The notes beneath the pieces are model-generated. The model saw nothing but the letters and a program-made list of their open reading frames with translations. It did not search any database and was not told where the DNA came from. From Ideonella sp. MAG2 (GTDB lineage: Bacteria; Pseudomonadota; Gammaproteobacteria; Burkholderiales; Burkholderiaceae_C), in assembly GCA_004359425.1 (NCBI GenBank), contig PTEU01000002.1, positions 1,067,762-1,131,761 on the forward strand: a DNA stretch of 64,000 nt, read 5' to 3'. Numbering within the stretch: position 1 is the stretch's first letter; each line of letters starts with the position of its first letter. A program made the position numbers and the translations under genes. Positions 50,522-60,791 of the stretch are shown here, piece by piece.

Positions 50522-51205
50522 TCATTCGCGGGCGGATTGTAGAGGGCTCGCAGCTTGCGCCAGCGCACAGGCGGTTTGCCACACACGGTCTGGGTCGGGC
50601 CACTGGCCATCGCCCCCCAAGGCGGTTACCGTAGGCCCCCAGGGTCGCCATTGCCGGGTTTTGGTGGGGCCTAACACGCTCAACAAGGGTGCGGCGGCGG
50701 CGGCGGCCAAATGCGCCGGGCCAGTGTCGTTGGCCACCACCAAGCGGGCTTGGCCCAGCAGGGCGGCATAGGCATCCAACGGCAAATTCTCGACCAGTGT
50801 GGCACCGGGATACAGCGCTTTGGCCTCAGCCACTTCGGCGGCAGGCCCAGGGCACACCAAGATGGGCAAGCCCAGTCCCTGTAGCCTTTGGGCAAAGGCC
50901 GGGAAGCCGGGCCAGCGTTTCGGTTGCTTGTCCACCAGCCCGCCCGCAAACGGGGCGATGCAGACAAAGTCGCCTGCAGACCCGGCATGCTGCGCGATCA
51001 CCTCTGCCGCCAAGCGACGGGCATGGTCTGTCAAGGGCAGCACGATCCGGCTCGGCATGGGCTCCTGCAGGCCCAAGAAGCCACAAGCCTGGGCCCAAAA
51101 AGACTCGGCGGCATGGGGGCCTGCGGCCTGGGCCAAGGGCTTTCGCAGCAAAAGGCCTCGGCCATCGGTGGCAAAGCCTGCCACGGCAAAGCCTGCCAAG
51201 CGCAA
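50522..51205 (-). CDS. GT9 (heptosyltransferase-like) protein missing its N-terminus
   Basis: The visible 227 residues are the C-terminal two-thirds of a GT9 enzyme: FATDGRGLLLRKPL, DFVCIAPFAGGLVDKQPKRW (sugar-nucleotide site), ILVCPGPAAEVAEAKALYPG, and VVANDTGPAHLAAAAAAPLL with the conserved D-T-G-x-x-H. The usual N-terminal half (about 100 residues with the SSLGDVV-type motif) is absent; upstream in frame are stops at about 51286 and 51274 and no homology beyond LVLRLAGFAVAG. The TTG at 51205 is only a nominal start. It precedes the GT9-GT1 fusion by 50 bp on the same strand. LPS core or O-chain heptose transfer is the family role. Confidence 0.82.
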   Translation of the reverse strand: MRLAGFAVAGFATDGRGLLLRKPLAQAAGPHAAESFWAQACGFLGLQEPMPSRIVLPLTDHARRLAAEVIAQHAGSAGDFVCIAPFAGGLVDKQPKRWPGFPAFAQRLQGLGLPILVCPGPAAEVAEAKALYPGATLVENLPLDAYAALLGQARLVVANDTGPAHLAAAAAAPLLSVLGPTKTRQWRPWGPTVTALGGDGQWPDPDRVWQTACALAQAASPLQSARE

Positions 51206-51324
51206 AACAAGTGTCGGTACGGTAAAGCGCGGTGCGTGTCGGCCTTGCCGCGCGGGGGCCTGAACGATAATTCAAGCAATCTCTCATTTTGCGCCGTCAA
51301 GCGGTGCCGCCCTGGAGTTTTGGA

Positions 51325-51978
51325 ATGACTGCTTTGCCCATCAAGTCACTGGACGTGATCTCTTGCCACGATGAATGTCTGGCCCAAGCGCAATGGCCGG
51401 GCACCGAACCCGCCGTGGTCGGGGGGGCAGACTTGATGCTGTGGGTGCGCCGCAATCACTTCTTCAACAGCAGCCTGTGGGCCGAGGAAGATTTGGCCCG
51501 CCGCACCACCGTGAGCGCGCAAGAGATTGCGGCCAACAAGCGCGCCATCGACAAGTTCAACCAAGCGCGCAACGACGCCACCGAGCGAGTGGACGAGATT
51601 CTGCTCACTGCCTTGGGCCTGGTGGATGCCGCCTCGGCGCGCACCGACACACCGGTTTCCACCGTGGTGGCTGGGGCGCGGCTGAATTCCGAGACGGCGG
51701 GCAGCATCATGGACCGCATGTCCATCATGGCCTTGAAGATCCATGCCATGCGCCAGCAGACGCAGCGCCGGGATGTTGATGACGCGCATCGCGCCTCCAG
51801 CCAGGTGAAGCTGGAACGCTTGCAGCAGCAGCGCCAAGACCTGGGCGATTGCCTGGACGCCTTGCTGGCCGATGCCCTGGCCGGACGCGCTTATTTCAAG
51901 GTGTATCGCCAGTTCAAGATGTACAACGACCCACGCTTTAACCCCGCCTTGGTGGCCGAGCGCGCCAACAAAGGCTGA
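51325..51978 (+). CDS. DUF4254 domain protein
   Basis: A 217-residue, mostly helical protein of the DUF4254 family, which occurs beside LPS heptosyltransferase genes. Typical segments are LWVRRNHFFNSSLWAEEDLA near residue 35, FNQARNDATERVDEILL near 74 and ETAGSIMDRMSIMALKIHAM near 115. Heptad-like Gln/Arg-rich helices suggest a coiled coil at 135-170. It ends 2 bp before waaC in the same direction and is probably co-translated with it. The ATG at 51325 (MTALPIKSLDVI) was chosen over an upstream frame. The function is unknown. Confidence 0.85.
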   Translation: MTALPIKSLDVISCHDECLAQAQWPGTEPAVVGGADLMLWVRRNHFFNSSLWAEEDLARRTTVSAQEIAANKRAIDKFNQARNDATERVDEILLTALGLVDAASARTDTPVSTVVAGARLNSETAGSIMDRMSIMALKIHAMRQQTQRRDVDDAHRASSQVKLERLQQQRQDLGDCLDALLADALAGRAYFKVYRQFKMYNDPRFNPALVAERANKG

Positions 51979-51980
51979 GC

Positions 51981-52952
51981 GTGCCTCTGCGCGTTTTGGT
52001 GGTGAAAACCACCTCCATGGGCGATGTGGTGCATATGCTGCCGGCCGTGGAAGACCTGCTGCGCAGCCACCCAGACGCCGAGATCGATTGGCTGGTGGAG
52101 GCTCCGTTTGCCGCCATCCCCGCCTTGCATCCGGGGGTGCGGCGAGTCATCCCCCAAGCCTGGCGCAAATGGCGCAAAAAGCTGTTTGAGGGTGCGACCT
52201 GGCAGGCGCTGGGTGATGTTCGCAAAGCGCTGCGAGAAAAGCCCTACGACCTCATCATCGACGCCCAAGGCTTGCTCAAGAGCGTGATGTGGGCGGTGCA
52301 GGCCCACGGCCCGCGCGTGGGGTTTGACAGGCACAGCATCCGAGAGCCCTTGGCCAGTGCCTTTTATCAACGCAAGGTGGCCGTCTCCCGCAGCTTGCAA
52401 GCGGTGGAGCGCAACCGGCGTTTGATGGCCGGAGCCTTGGGCCAAGCATTTTGTGCGGACACGCCCGCACAGTTCGGCCTGGCCATTCCGCAGGACACAG
52501 CCTGGGCGATGCCCCAAGAGCGTTATGCGCTCATGATCCCCTGCGCCAGCCGTGTGGAAAAGCGCTGGCCTGAGGCGGATTGGGTGGCCGTGGGCCAGCG
52601 CTTGAAAGCGGCAGGCCTGGGCTTGGTCATCCTCTGGGGCTCACCCGATGAAGAACAACTGGCGCACCGATTGGCCGAACAACTGGGTGCGGTCGTGCCG
52701 CCTTTTTTGAAGGTGCGCGACATGGCTGCGGTGATCGGCCGGGCCCAGATGGCCGTGGGCCTGGATACCGGCTTCAGCCACCTGGCCGCCGCCTACGGTT
52801 TGCCCACAGTCGGCATTTACTGCGACCACGAACCCGGCCTGGCAGGGCTCACCGGCCCGGCCTTGGTTCAAAGCCTGGGCGGCAAGGGCCAAGTGCCCAG
52901 CCGGGCAGTGGTGCTCGGTGCCGTTGAGCGCGCGCTCTCCACGCTGGTCTAG
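51981..52952 (+). CDS. waaC: Lipopolysaccharide heptosyltransferase I
   Basis: A 323-residue GT9 enzyme that adds the first heptose to the Kdo of the LPS inner core. It starts with GTG at 51981 (PLRVLVVKTTSMGDVVHMLP), where K-T-T/S-S-M-G-D-V is the WaaC N-terminal signature. EIDWLVEAPFAAIPALHPGV, YDLIIDAQGLLKS near 92, and AVGLDTGFSHLAAAYGLPTV near 255 with the conserved D-T-G-x-x-H follow. Length and all motifs are normal. It is coupled to the DUF4254 gene upstream and converges on lapB with only 4 bp between the stops. Confidence 0.93.
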   Translation: MPLRVLVVKTTSMGDVVHMLPAVEDLLRSHPDAEIDWLVEAPFAAIPALHPGVRRVIPQAWRKWRKKLFEGATWQALGDVRKALREKPYDLIIDAQGLLKSVMWAVQAHGPRVGFDRHSIREPLASAFYQRKVAVSRSLQAVERNRRLMAGALGQAFCADTPAQFGLAIPQDTAWAMPQERYALMIPCASRVEKRWPEADWVAVGQRLKAAGLGLVILWGSPDEEQLAHRLAEQLGAVVPPFLKVRDMAAVIGRAQMAVGLDTGFSHLAAAYGLPTVGIYCDHEPGLAGLTGPALVQSLGGKGQVPSRAVVLGAVERALSTLV

Positions 52953-52956
52953 AGAG

Positions 52957-54108
52957 TCACTGGTCTTCGATGCGCAGGGGCGGAAAGCTGTCCCAGTTCA
53001 GGCAGCCTGGGCATTGCCAGAAGTAGCGCTGGGCTTCGAAGCCACATGCGGCACAGCGGTAGCGCTGCAAGGGCCGACCGGCTTTGTCCAGCGCTTTGGA
53101 CACAGCGTCACTGCACGCCTGGGTCCACTCATTGGCCGGGCGGCTGAGCACGGCCTGAGCCGCCGACAGCGTGGCCTGCTGCTGCAAATAGGGCAACACC
53201 AAGGGGGACTGCGCCGCGGACTGGTCGTCCAGGCTGGCCAGGGCCTTGATGAGATCCAAGGAGGGACGCGCTGCATGGGACTCCGACAGGGTGGTACGCA
53301 CCCGCTCGACCTGGCCACACGCTTGCCCGGCCTGGGCATAGGCTTGGGCCACTAGGGTGAAGCTGGCGACATCGACTTGGCGCAAGCCTTCCCAATGCGT
53401 CAGAGCTTCTGCGGCTTGGCCAGCCTCGAAGGCGCGCTGCCCCGCAATCAGCTTAGGCCGTGGCGCATGGGGTGCCGCGCGCTGGGCCTGGGCCAAGGCG
53501 GCGCTGGCCTCCTCGCTGTGCTGGCGGGCGTCGGCCTCCAAGGCCAACTCACACCAATGGTGCGAGATACGCTGGCCAAAAGAGCCTGCGCCCGAGCCGT
53601 CTAGGGCGCGCGCCATCTCCGCGGCATTGCGCCAGTCGCGGGAGCGCTCATACAGGTTCAGCAGAGCCAGGCGAGCCTCTCTGTCGTGGTCACCACCCAC
53701 CAGCGCCCGATAGGCGGCTTCGGCGCGGTCAAACAAGCCGGCCTTCATATAGTCCTGGGCCAATGCGTGCTGGGCCCGCTCACGTTCACTGGTGGGCAAG
53801 TCTGCCCGCGCCAGCAAATGCTGGTGTACCCGCACCGAGCGTTCAAACTCTCCACGGCGGCGGAACAGGTTGCCCAATGCGAAATGAAGCTCGGTGGTGT
53901 CCGGGTCGTTTTGCACGGCCTCAATAAAGGCGTCAATGGCTTTGTCCTGCTGCTCGTTGAGCAGCAGATTCAAACCTTTGTAGTAGGCCTTGGGCGAGTC
54001 CACATGCTCGCGGCGCATTTGGCGCACATCCAGGCGCGACGCCAGCCAGCCCAAAACGAAAGCCAGTGGCAGGCCAAACAGCAGCCACGCCTGCAGATCA
54101 AATTCCAT
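52957..54108 (-). CDS. lapB: LPS assembly protein LapB (YciM), TPR and rubredoxin domains
   Basis: A 383-residue membrane-anchored regulator of LPS synthesis. An N-terminal helix (LQAWLLFGLPLAFVLGWLAS) anchors it; cytosolic TPR repeats fill residues 45-340 (AYYKGLNLLLNEQQDKAIDA, ELHFALGNLFRRRGEFERSV, AQDYMKAGLFDRAEAAYRAL). The C-terminus is a rubredoxin-like metal site: YRCAACGFEAQRYFWQCPGC. LapB controls FtsH-dependent turnover of LpxC. It overlaps the lapA gene by 11 bp in the usual ihfB-lapA-lapB order. Length is normal (E. coli 389). Confidence 0.95.
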   Translation of the reverse strand: MEFDLQAWLLFGLPLAFVLGWLASRLDVRQMRREHVDSPKAYYKGLNLLLNEQQDKAIDAFIEAVQNDPDTTELHFALGNLFRRRGEFERSVRVHQHLLARADLPTSERERAQHALAQDYMKAGLFDRAEAAYRALVGGDHDREARLALLNLYERSRDWRNAAEMARALDGSGAGSFGQRISHHWCELALEADARQHSEEASAALAQAQRAAPHAPRPKLIAGQRAFEAGQAAEALTHWEGLRQVDVASFTLVAQAYAQAGQACGQVERVRTTLSESHAARPSLDLIKALASLDDQSAAQSPLVLPYLQQQATLSAAQAVLSRPANEWTQACSDAVSKALDKAGRPLQRYRCAACGFEAQRYFWQCPGCLNWDSFPPLRIEDQ

Positions 54109-54403
54109 CTGGGATCACGGGAGGTTGTGAGGTGCCGGTGCCAGGGCTTGTTGTAGCGGCGGCCGGAGCGGCCTGCTGCTGCGCCCACTGAGCCTTTTGC
54201 CGCTGCCGCCACCAAGAGGGTGCCATGGCCAACACCCCAAACGCCGCACCGGCCCCAAAGGCCACCAGCACCACAATGACCATGGGCGCGGACCAGCTCT
54301 GCCCAAAGAACCAATGCAGGGTGGCGGTGTGCAGATTGTTCAGCGAGAAGGCGAACAAGCTGAAGAAGATAAAGGCTCGCAGAAGCCAGACCAGGATGCG
54401 CAT
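54098..54403 (-). CDS. lapA: LPS assembly protein LapA (DUF1049)
   Basis: A 101-residue inner-membrane protein with two helices: LLRAFIFFSLFAFSLNNLHT near residue 8 and APMVIVVLVAFGAGAAFGVL near 40. The second ends in the family motif LAMAPSWWRQRQK. The cytosolic tail is Ala/Gln-rich. LapA associates with LapB in LPS regulation. It lies between ihfB and lapB; a strong stem-loop sits upstream between ihfB and this gene. Its stop overlaps the lapB start by 11 bp. Confidence 0.9.
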   Translation of the reverse strand: MRILVWLLRAFIFFSLFAFSLNNLHTATLHWFFGQSWSAPMVIVVLVAFGAGAAFGVLAMAPSWWRQRQKAQWAQQQAAPAAATTSPGTGTSQPPVIPDGI

Positions 54404-54471
54404 GAATGCTCCAAGATGGCCTGCATTGTAGGAGCATGTGGGGGCGGACGCCGCCGCACTACGCCCATGAA

Positions 54472-54493
54472 AAAGGGCCCTGGCGGGCCCTTT
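54472..54493 (-). terminator. Stem-loop terminator or attenuator between ihfB and lapA
   Basis: AAAGGGCCC-TGGC-GGGCCCTTT forms a perfect nine-base stem. On the minus strand the stem is followed by TTTTTCATGG, giving a short U run after ihfB (stop 54527). It would end most ihfB transcripts and reduce read-through into lapAB. Confidence 0.82.
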
Positions 54494-54526
54494 GGGAACT
54501 CACTGAACTGAGCGGCTTGCTGCGCA

Positions 54527-54835
54527 TTAGGCGGCAGGCCCGGACTCTGCCGGTGCAATGGCGTCCACGCCTTCGCGCAGGGCTTTGCCCGGCTTGAAGT
54601 GAGGCACCAGCTTTTCAGGAATCGTCACCTGCTCGCCAGAGCGGGGGTTGCGCCCCAGCCGAGGCGGGCGACGATTGATCGAAAAGCTGCCAAAGCCCCG
54701 GATCTCGATGCGGTGCCCACGCGCCAGCGCGTCGGACATCGCATCCAGAATGGTCTTGACCGCGAACTCGGTGTCGCGCTGGGTCAGTTGCGCAAAGCGC
54801 TCTGCCAACTTGGCAACGAGGTCGGATCGAGTCAT
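54527..54835 (-). CDS. ihfB: Integration host factor subunit beta
   Basis: A 102-residue HU/IHF family DNA-bending protein. [20 protein letters not shown] is the IHF-beta N-terminus. The beta-arm region is [20 protein letters not shown] then [20 protein letters not shown], with the Pro ([11 protein letters not shown]) that intercalates DNA. It pairs with IhfA to bend DNA at promoters, origins and recombination sites. It lies 29 bp after rpsA on the same strand, the conserved rpsA-ihfB linkage, and is followed by a stem-loop terminator. Confidence 0.96.
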   Translation of the reverse strand: MTRSDLVAKLAERFAQLTQRDTEFAVKTILDAMSDALARGHRIEIRGFGSFSINRRPPRLGRNPRSGEQVTIPEKLVPHFKPGKALREGVDAIAPAESGPAA

Positions 54836-54864
54836 GGGCCGGTTTCGCTCAGTACGGTGTTAAC

Positions 54865-56559
54865 TCAGTTGCCCGAGTTGTCCAGCTTGGCACGCAGCAG
54901 GGCGCCCAGGCTGGTGGTGCCAGCGTTCTCGCGCTCATTGGTTTGCGAGAGGCGCTGCATGGCTTCTTGCTGGTCGGCTTGATCCTTGGCCTTGATGGAC
55001 AACTGGATGTTGCGGGTCTTGCGATCCACGTTGACGATCATCACGGAGACTTCGTCGCCTTCCTTCACAGCAACGCGGGCGTCTTCAACGCGGTCGCGGC
55101 TGATTTCAGAGGCGCGCAGATAGCCCATCACGTCGTCGGCCAGTTGCACTTCAGCGCCACGAGCGTCCACGGTCTTGACCACGCCGTTCACGATCTGGCC
55201 ACGGTCATTGACCGAGGTGAAGGTCGCGAAGGGGTCGCCATCTAACTGCTTGATGCCCAGGGAGATGCGCTCGCGCTCGATGTCGATGCCCAAGACCAGG
55301 GCTTCGACTTCTTGGCCCTTCTTGAAATTCCGCACGGCCGCTTCGCCCGTCTCTTGCCAAGACAGGTCAGACAGGTGCACCAAGCCGTCGATGCCGGCAG
55401 CCAAGCCCACGAACACGCCGAAGTCGGTGATGCTCTTGATCGGGCCCTTGACCTTGTCACCGCGCTTGACGGTGGCAGCGAACTCTTCCCAAGGATTGGC
55501 CTTGCACTGCTTCATGCCCAGGGAGATGCGACGTTTGTCTTCGTCGATTTCCAGGACCATGACTTCGACTTCCTCGCCCAAGGTAACGACCTTGGAAGGA
55601 GCGACGTTCTTGTTGGTCCAGTCCATCTCGGAGACGTGCACCAGGCCTTCGATGCCGGGTTCGATCTCAACGAATGCGCCGTAATCAGCGATGTTGGTGA
55701 TCTTGCCGAACAGACGAGTGCTGTTGGGGTAGCGGCGAGCCACGCCCATCCAGGGGTCATCGCCCAACTGCTTGATGCCCAGAGAAACGCGGTTCTTCTC
55801 GGCGTCGAACTTCAGGACCTTTGCGGTCAGCTCTTGGCCCACGGTCACCACTTCGGACGGGTGACGGACACGACGCCATGCCATGTCGGTGATGTGCAGC
55901 AGGCCGTCGATACCGCCCAGGTCCACGAACGCACCGTATTCGGTGATGTTCTTGACCACGCCGTTGACGATGGCACCTTCGTGCAGGGTTTCCAGCAGCT
56001 TGGCGCGCTCTTCGCCCATGGAGGCCTCGACCACAGCGCGGCGGCTCAGCACCACGTTGTTGCGCTTACGGTCCAGCTTGATGACCTTGAAGTCCATGGT
56101 CTTGCCCTCGAACGGGCTCATGTCCTTCACGGGGCGGGTGTCCAGCAGCGAGCCGGGCAGGAAGGCGCGGATGCCATTGACCAACACGGTCAGGCCGCCC
56201 TTGACCTTGCCGGAGACGGTACCGGTCACGAAGTCGCCAGACTCCAGTGCGGTTTCCAGGGACAGCCACGAGGCCAGACGCTTGGCCTTGTCGCGCGACA
56301 GGATGGTGTCGCCGTAGCCGTTTTCAACGGCGTCAATGGCCACCGAGACGAAGTCGCCGACTTGGACTTCAACTTCGCCCTGGTCGTTCTTGAATTCTTC
56401 GATAGGCACATAGGCTTCGCTCTTGAGGCCTGCGTTAACCACCACAAAGCTGTGGTCGATGCGCACGACTTCAGCGGTGATGACTTCACCGGCGCGCATT
56501 TCGCTCTTTTGCAGCGATTCCTCAAAGAGGGCGGCGAAGGATTCTGTGAATTGGGACAT
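54865..56559 (-). CDS. rpsA: 30S ribosomal protein S1
   Basis: A 564-residue protein with six S1/OB-fold repeats. [20 protein letters not shown] is the canonical start; [24 protein letters not shown] strands recur ([99 protein letters not shown]). It recruits mRNA to the 30S subunit. Length is normal for betaproteobacteria. It lies between aroA-cmk and ihfB on the same strand; the 164 bases upstream probably carry its own promoter and leader, which I could not resolve. Confidence 0.97.
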   Translation of the reverse strand: MSQFTESFAALFEESLQKSEMRAGEVITAEVVRIDHSFVVVNAGLKSEAYVPIEEFKNDQGEVEVQVGDFVSVAIDAVENGYGDTILSRDKAKRLASWLSLETALESGDFVTGTVSGKVKGGLTVLVNGIRAFLPGSLLDTRPVKDMSPFEGKTMDFKVIKLDRKRNNVVLSRRAVVEASMGEERAKLLETLHEGAIVNGVVKNITEYGAFVDLGGIDGLLHITDMAWRRVRHPSEVVTVGQELTAKVLKFDAEKNRVSLGIKQLGDDPWMGVARRYPNSTRLFGKITNIADYGAFVEIEPGIEGLVHVSEMDWTNKNVAPSKVVTLGEEVEVMVLEIDEDKRRISLGMKQCKANPWEEFAATVKRGDKVKGPIKSITDFGVFVGLAAGIDGLVHLSDLSWQETGEAAVRNFKKGQEVEALVLGIDIERERISLGIKQLDGDPFATFTSVNDRGQIVNGVVKTVDARGAEVQLADDVMGYLRASEISRDRVEDARVAVKEGDEVSVMIVNVDRKTRNIQLSIKAKDQADQQEAMQRLSQTNERENAGTTSLGALLRAKLDNSGN

Positions 56560-56723
56560 GAGAGATTTCCGTCAATCTGGCACCGATAACGACGCCGGAC
56601 AAGCATGTGCAGTGCAAGCACTGCGGGTTAGGTTGATGAGATCACTGCCCCAAGCGGTGTGTTGCACACCATGAGGGAGGGCAGTGGGCCCAGATCGCCG
56701 AGGGGCTTGGAGCTGAGCAAGGC

Positions 56724-58748
56724 TCAGCCCGAGACCTTCGGTGCTTTGCGCTGCTGCCACCAACTCAACACTTGCTCCACCGACGCATCGATGGACAAGT
56801 CTGAGTTATCCAGCAGTAACGCATCTTCTGCGGGCTTTAGAGGTGCGGCTGAGCGGTTTTTATCTCGCTCGTCGCGTGCCTGCAAATCCAACAAAAGACT
56901 GTCGATATTAGCGGAAATTCCCTTAGCAATCAACTGCTTATAGCGCCGCTCTGCGCGCTTTTCTGCACTGGCCGTCAGGAACACCTTCAAGTCGGCCTGT
57001 GGGAACACCACGGTGCCCATGTCGCGGCCGTCGGCCACCAGGCCCGGCAAGCGCTGAAAGCTGAGCTGCAAGGCATGCAGGGCATGCCGCACTCCGGGGT
57101 GGACGGACACCTGGGACGCTAGGCCACCGGTGGACTCCAGGCGCAAAGCAGCGGAGACATCTTGGCCCGCCAGCCACACCGTCTCACCCTCGAACCGGAT
57201 GTCAAGAGTGGCTGCAATGCCTGCCACCGCAGGGCCATCAGACAGCGCCACACCGCCTTGCAGTGCCGCCAGCGCCGTGGCGCGGTAAAGCGCGCCGGAA
57301 TCCAGCAGGTGATAGCCCAGGGCCTGGGCCAGTTCTGCCGCCAAGGTGCCTTTGCCAGACGCTGTAGGCCCATCAACCGTCAAGACAGGAATGGCACCCG
57401 GTGCGGCCGTGACCACGCTGAACAAGGTTTCGAAGTAGTCCGGAAAGGTTTTGGCCACGCAACGCGGGTCTTCAATGCGCACGCTGACACTTGGTTGCGC
57501 GCCCGCCAGCGGGTTGAAGGCTGCCAGCGACAGGCACATGGCCATGCGGTGGTCGTCATAGGTATGGATGCTGGCCGACTGCCAATGCTGCAACGGTGCC
57601 ACTTCAATGAAGTCAGGCCCCTCGATCACCTGAGCGCCCAGCTTGCGCAACTCACAGGCCATGGCGGCGATGCGGTCGGTTTCCTTGACTCGCCAACTGG
57701 CGATGTTGGTCAGGCGTGTAGGGCTATCTGCATAGAGCGCCATCACGCCCAAGGTCATGGCGGCATCCGGGATGTGGTTGCAGTCCAGCGTGATGCCCTT
57801 GAGTGGCCAGCGCCCCCGGCGTACCTCTAGCCAGCCGTCACCGCCTTGCACCTGGGCTCCCATGGCCTGGGCGGCTTCCACAAAGCGGATATCACCTTGA
57901 ATGGCGTTCAGCCCGACGCCCTCGATGCGGATGGGGTGCTCAGTCGCCGCCAAAGCGCCCAGGGCCACAAAATACGAGGCCGAGGAGGCATCCCCCTCCA
58001 CATGGATGCGCCCTGGTGTGCGATAGGCCGAGCCTTGAGGGATCACAAAGCGCTGGTAGCCGTCCCGCTGCACCGTGATGCCGAAGCGCTCCAACAGGCG
58101 CAGCGTGATGTCGATATAGGGCTTGGAGATCAACTCGCCCATCACCTCGATGGCGACGGGGTGGTGTTGGCTGACCAGCGGCAAGGCCAACAGCAGGGCG
58201 GTGAGGAACTGGCTGGAGACATCGCCGCGTACCCGGATGGGGGTGGCCGTGTCCAGGGCACCTGCTGCACCCGAGCCCACCTGCAGCGGCGGGAAGCCCG
58301 GCTGTCCGAGCTCGGTGACAGGGCAGCCCAGTTGGCGCAGGGCGTCTACCAGGTCACCAATCGGCCGCTCATGCATGCGTGCCACGCCAGACAACCTGAA
58401 GCGTCCGCCCTGGGTGGCTGCCAAGACCGCCAGGGCAGCCGTCAAGGGCCGCATGGCGGTACCGGCATTGCCTAAAAACAGCTCAGCCTGCGTAACCTTG
58501 AGTCGGCCCCCCAGGCCGGTCACACGCAGCACACTGCCGCTGCGCTCAAGCGTGCAGCCCAACTGTTCCAAGGCGGCCAGCATCACGCGGGTGTCGTCCG
58601 AGTCGAGCAGGTCGTACACCTCGGTGGTGCCCTCGGCCAGGCCCGCCAGCAGGAGCACGCGGTTGGAAATGCTCTTGGAGCCGGGCAGGCGCACGCTGCC
58701 CGCAGCAGCCGCTAAGGGGGGGAGGTCGAGAAAGGCGGTCTTGAACAT
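56724..58748 (-). CDS. aroA-cmk: Bifunctional EPSP synthase / cytidylate kinase
   Basis: A 674-residue fusion. Residues 1-435 are EPSP synthase, which joins shikimate 3-phosphate and phosphoenolpyruvate: [20 protein letters not shown] near residue 20, [20 protein letters not shown] near 95 and [20 protein letters not shown] near 345. Residues about 450-674 are CMP kinase: [20 protein letters not shown] (P-loop), [19 protein letters not shown] and [20 protein letters not shown]. The two domains are in one frame without linker. Such fusions are known in Burkholderiales. Start ATG 58748 ([11 protein letters not shown]); the ATG two codons earlier is an alternative. It follows tyrA by 32 bp. Confidence 0.95.
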   Translation of the reverse strand: MFKTAFLDLPPLAAAAGSVRLPGSKSISNRVLLLAGLAEGTTEVYDLLDSDDTRVMLAALEQLGCTLERSGSVLRVTGLGGRLKVTQAELFLGNAGTAMRPLTAALAVLAATQGGRFRLSGVARMHERPIGDLVDALRQLGCPVTELGQPGFPPLQVGSGAAGALDTATPIRVRGDVSSQFLTALLLALPLVSQHHPVAIEVMGELISKPYIDITLRLLERFGITVQRDGYQRFVIPQGSAYRTPGRIHVEGDASSASYFVALGALAATEHPIRIEGVGLNAIQGDIRFVEAAQAMGAQVQGGDGWLEVRRGRWPLKGITLDCNHIPDAAMTLGVMALYADSPTRLTNIASWRVKETDRIAAMACELRKLGAQVIEGPDFIEVAPLQHWQSASIHTYDDHRMAMCLSLAAFNPLAGAQPSVSVRIEDPRCVAKTFPDYFETLFSVVTAAPGAIPVLTVDGPTASGKGTLAAELAQALGYHLLDSGALYRATALAALQGGVALSDGPAVAGIAATLDIRFEGETVWLAGQDVSAALRLESTGGLASQVSVHPGVRHALHALQLSFQRLPGLVADGRDMGTVVFPQADLKVFLTASAEKRAERRYKQLIAKGISANIDSLLLDLQARDERDKNRSAAPLKPAEDALLLDNSDLSIDASVEQVLSWWQQRKAPKVSG

Positions 58749-58780
58749 GGGCATCACCAAGGGGCTTGGTGCAAAAAATC

Positions 58781-59656
58781 TTACTTCTGGCGGGTATTGA
58801 GGCGCCAATGGCTGCGCACCTGCGCCACTCCTTGCACCAGCGCTTCCAGAGACTCGCCCTGGCAGTCCCGCAGGCTTTGCTCCAGCACGCCCAGCGCGCC
58901 ACGGAAGCGCTCGGATTGCTTGAGCACCTCTTCGCGGTTCGCAATGAGGATGTCGCGCCAAATGGCGGGGTCGCTGGCGGCAATGCGGGTGAAGTCTCTG
59001 AAGCCGGGGCCTGCCAGTTGCAAAAAGGCTTCGCTGTCTTTTTGCTGCATCACACCTGCCATATAGGCAAAGGCCAGCAGGTGCGGCAGATGGCTGACAG
59101 CCGCGAATGCGGCATCATGGTCTTCGGCCGACATGGTGCGAACCTGGCAGCCCAGAGCCGTCCAGAGCTGCTCCGCCTGCACCACCAACTCGGGCTGAGT
59201 TTGGGCGATAGGGGTCAGGATAACTTGCCGGTCTCGGTAAAGTTGGGCGTCGGCATGGTCCACACCCGCCAGCTCTTTGCCCGCAATGGGGTGGGCCGGT
59301 ACAAAAGAACCAACACGCTCACGCAGGGTGCGGCGCGCCGCATCCACCACATCACGCTTGGTACTGCCTACGTCCATCACCAGCACGCCCGGCTTTACCA
59401 AATGGCGTATGGCTTTGAAGGTGGCGTCGGTAGCGGCCACGGGGACGGCCACCAGCACGATGTCTGAACCGGCGACGGCCAGCAACGCAGACTCTGCGGT
59501 TTGGTCGATGACACCCATTTGGCGGGCGCGCTCGGTGGTGGAGGGCGACTTGCTATAGCCCACCACGCGCCCAACCAAGCCAGCCTGTTTCATGGCCAGC
59601 GCAAAGGAGCCGCCCATCAGGCCGCAGCCAATCAAGCCCAGTTGTTGGTACTTCAC
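58781..59656 (-). CDS. tyrA: Prephenate dehydrogenase
   Basis: A 291-residue NAD-dependent enzyme of tyrosine synthesis. The Rossmann motif [20 protein letters not shown] is near residue 5, [20 protein letters not shown] near 66, and the prephenate-site segments [20 protein letters not shown] near 118 and [20 protein letters not shown] near 182 carry the conserved His residues. A helical dimerisation domain follows. The ATG at 59656 follows pheA by 10 bp, in the aromatic operon order serC-pheA-tyrA-aroA/cmk. No ACT domain is present. Confidence 0.95.
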   Translation of the reverse strand: MKYQQLGLIGCGLMGGSFALAMKQAGLVGRVVGYSKSPSTTERARQMGVIDQTAESALLAVAGSDIVLVAVPVAATDATFKAIRHLVKPGVLVMDVGSTKRDVVDAARRTLRERVGSFVPAHPIAGKELAGVDHADAQLYRDRQVILTPIAQTQPELVVQAEQLWTALGCQVRTMSAEDHDAAFAAVSHLPHLLAFAYMAGVMQQKDSEAFLQLAGPGFRDFTRIAASDPAIWRDILIANREEVLKQSERFRGALGVLEQSLRDCQGESLEALVQGVAQVRSHWRLNTRQK

Positions 59657-59666
59657 GGCCGGGCTC

Positions 59667-60791
59667 TCAGTGGGTGTCCAAGGGGTAGGTGCCCAAGACC
59701 TTGAAATAGGCGCAGGCTTCGCGCAACTCTTGCAGCGCTACTTGCACCTTGGGCTCGTCCGGGTGGCCTTGCAGGTCGATGTAGAAGTAGTACTCCCACT
59801 GGCCGGAGCGCGCCGGGCGCGACTCAAAGCGAGTCATAGAGACGCCGTGCTTTTTGAGCGGCACCAGCATGTCGTGCACGGCACCAGGGCGGTTGCTGAC
59901 CGACACCACCAAGCTGGTGCAATCATGGCCCGAGGCCTTAGGGGCCGGGTGGCGGTGTGGGTCTGTGACGATGGCAAAGCGCGTGCGGTTGTGCGGGTCG
60001 TCTTGGATCGCCGGCGAGATCACATGCAAGCCGTACTCGCTGCTGGCGCGAATGCTGGCAATGGCGGCCAAACGGCTGTCTTTGGCCGCCAGGCGCGCAC
60101 CTTCCGCATTGCTGGAGACGGGCCTGCGCTCGGCCTGCGGCAAGTGGGCCGAGAGCCAACCGTGGCATTGGGCCAAGGCTTGCGGGTGGGCACACACGGC
60201 CTCAATACCTTCCAAGGCATTGTCTTTGCGCATCAGGTTGTGGCGCACGAACAGGCTTGTTTCGCCGATGATGAACAGCGGCGTCGTCAGAAAAATGTCG
60301 AGTGACCGAGCGACCACACCTTCGGTGGAATTTTCGACAGGCACCACACCAAAGTCGGCCGCACCAGCAGCCGTGGTGCGAAACACCTCGTCAATGCTGG
60401 CGCACATGACCCGCACCAAAGAAGAGCCAAAGTAGCCCAGCGCCGCCTCTTCGCTGAAGGTGCCGGCGGGGCCCAGGTAGGCCACGCGGGTGGGGGTTTC
60501 CAGCGCACGGCAGGCGGACATCACCTCGCGCCAAATGGGCGCAATGGTCTCGGTCATCAAAGGGCCTGGGTTGATGGCCTTGAGGCCATCAATCACCTGG
60601 GCTTCGCGCTCGGGGCGGAAGACCACCGAGCCTTCCTTTTTCTTGAGCGAGCCAACCGCCAAGGCCAAGCTGGCGCGCTTGTTCAGCAGCGCGAGCAGAT
60701 CGCGGTCTACGGCATCAATCTGGTGCCGCAAGGCCAGCAATTCGGGCGGCGTTTCAGTGCTTGGCGCACTGGGGGAGGGGGCATCAGCCAT
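59667..60791 (-). CDS. pheA: Bifunctional chorismate mutase / prephenate dehydratase (P-protein)
   Basis: A 374-residue enzyme of phenylalanine synthesis. Residues 15-100 are an AroQ-type chorismate mutase ([20 protein letters not shown], then [20 protein letters not shown]). The dehydratase domain has [20 protein letters not shown] near 103 and [20 protein letters not shown] near 150. A C-terminal ACT domain ([38 protein letters not shown]) gives phenylalanine feedback. ATG 60791 ([11 protein letters not shown]) overlaps the serC stop by 8 bp, indicating coupling. Confidence 0.95.
   Translation of the reverse strand: MADAPSPSAPSTETPPELLALRHQIDAVDRDLLALLNKRASLALAVGSLKKKEGSVVFRPEREAQVIDGLKAINPGPLMTETIAPIWREVMSACRALETPTRVAYLGPAGTFSEEAALGYFGSSLVRVMCASIDEVFRTTAAGAADFGVVPVENSTEGVVARSLDIFLTTPLFIIGETSLFVRHNLMRKDNALEGIEAVCAHPQALAQCHGWLSAHLPQAERRPVSSNAEGARLAAKDSRLAAIASIRASSEYGLHVISPAIQDDPHNRTRFAIVTDPHRHPAPKASGHDCTSLVVSVSNRPGAVHDMLVPLKKHGVSMTRFESRPARSGQWEYYFYIDLQGHPDEPKVQVALQELREACAYFKVLGTYPLDTH

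Noticed and set aside
55312..56589. 425-codon plus-strand ORF opposite rpsA
   Set aside because: rpsA is unambiguous; the antisense frame is His/Asp/Val-rich repeats mirroring the S1 domains.
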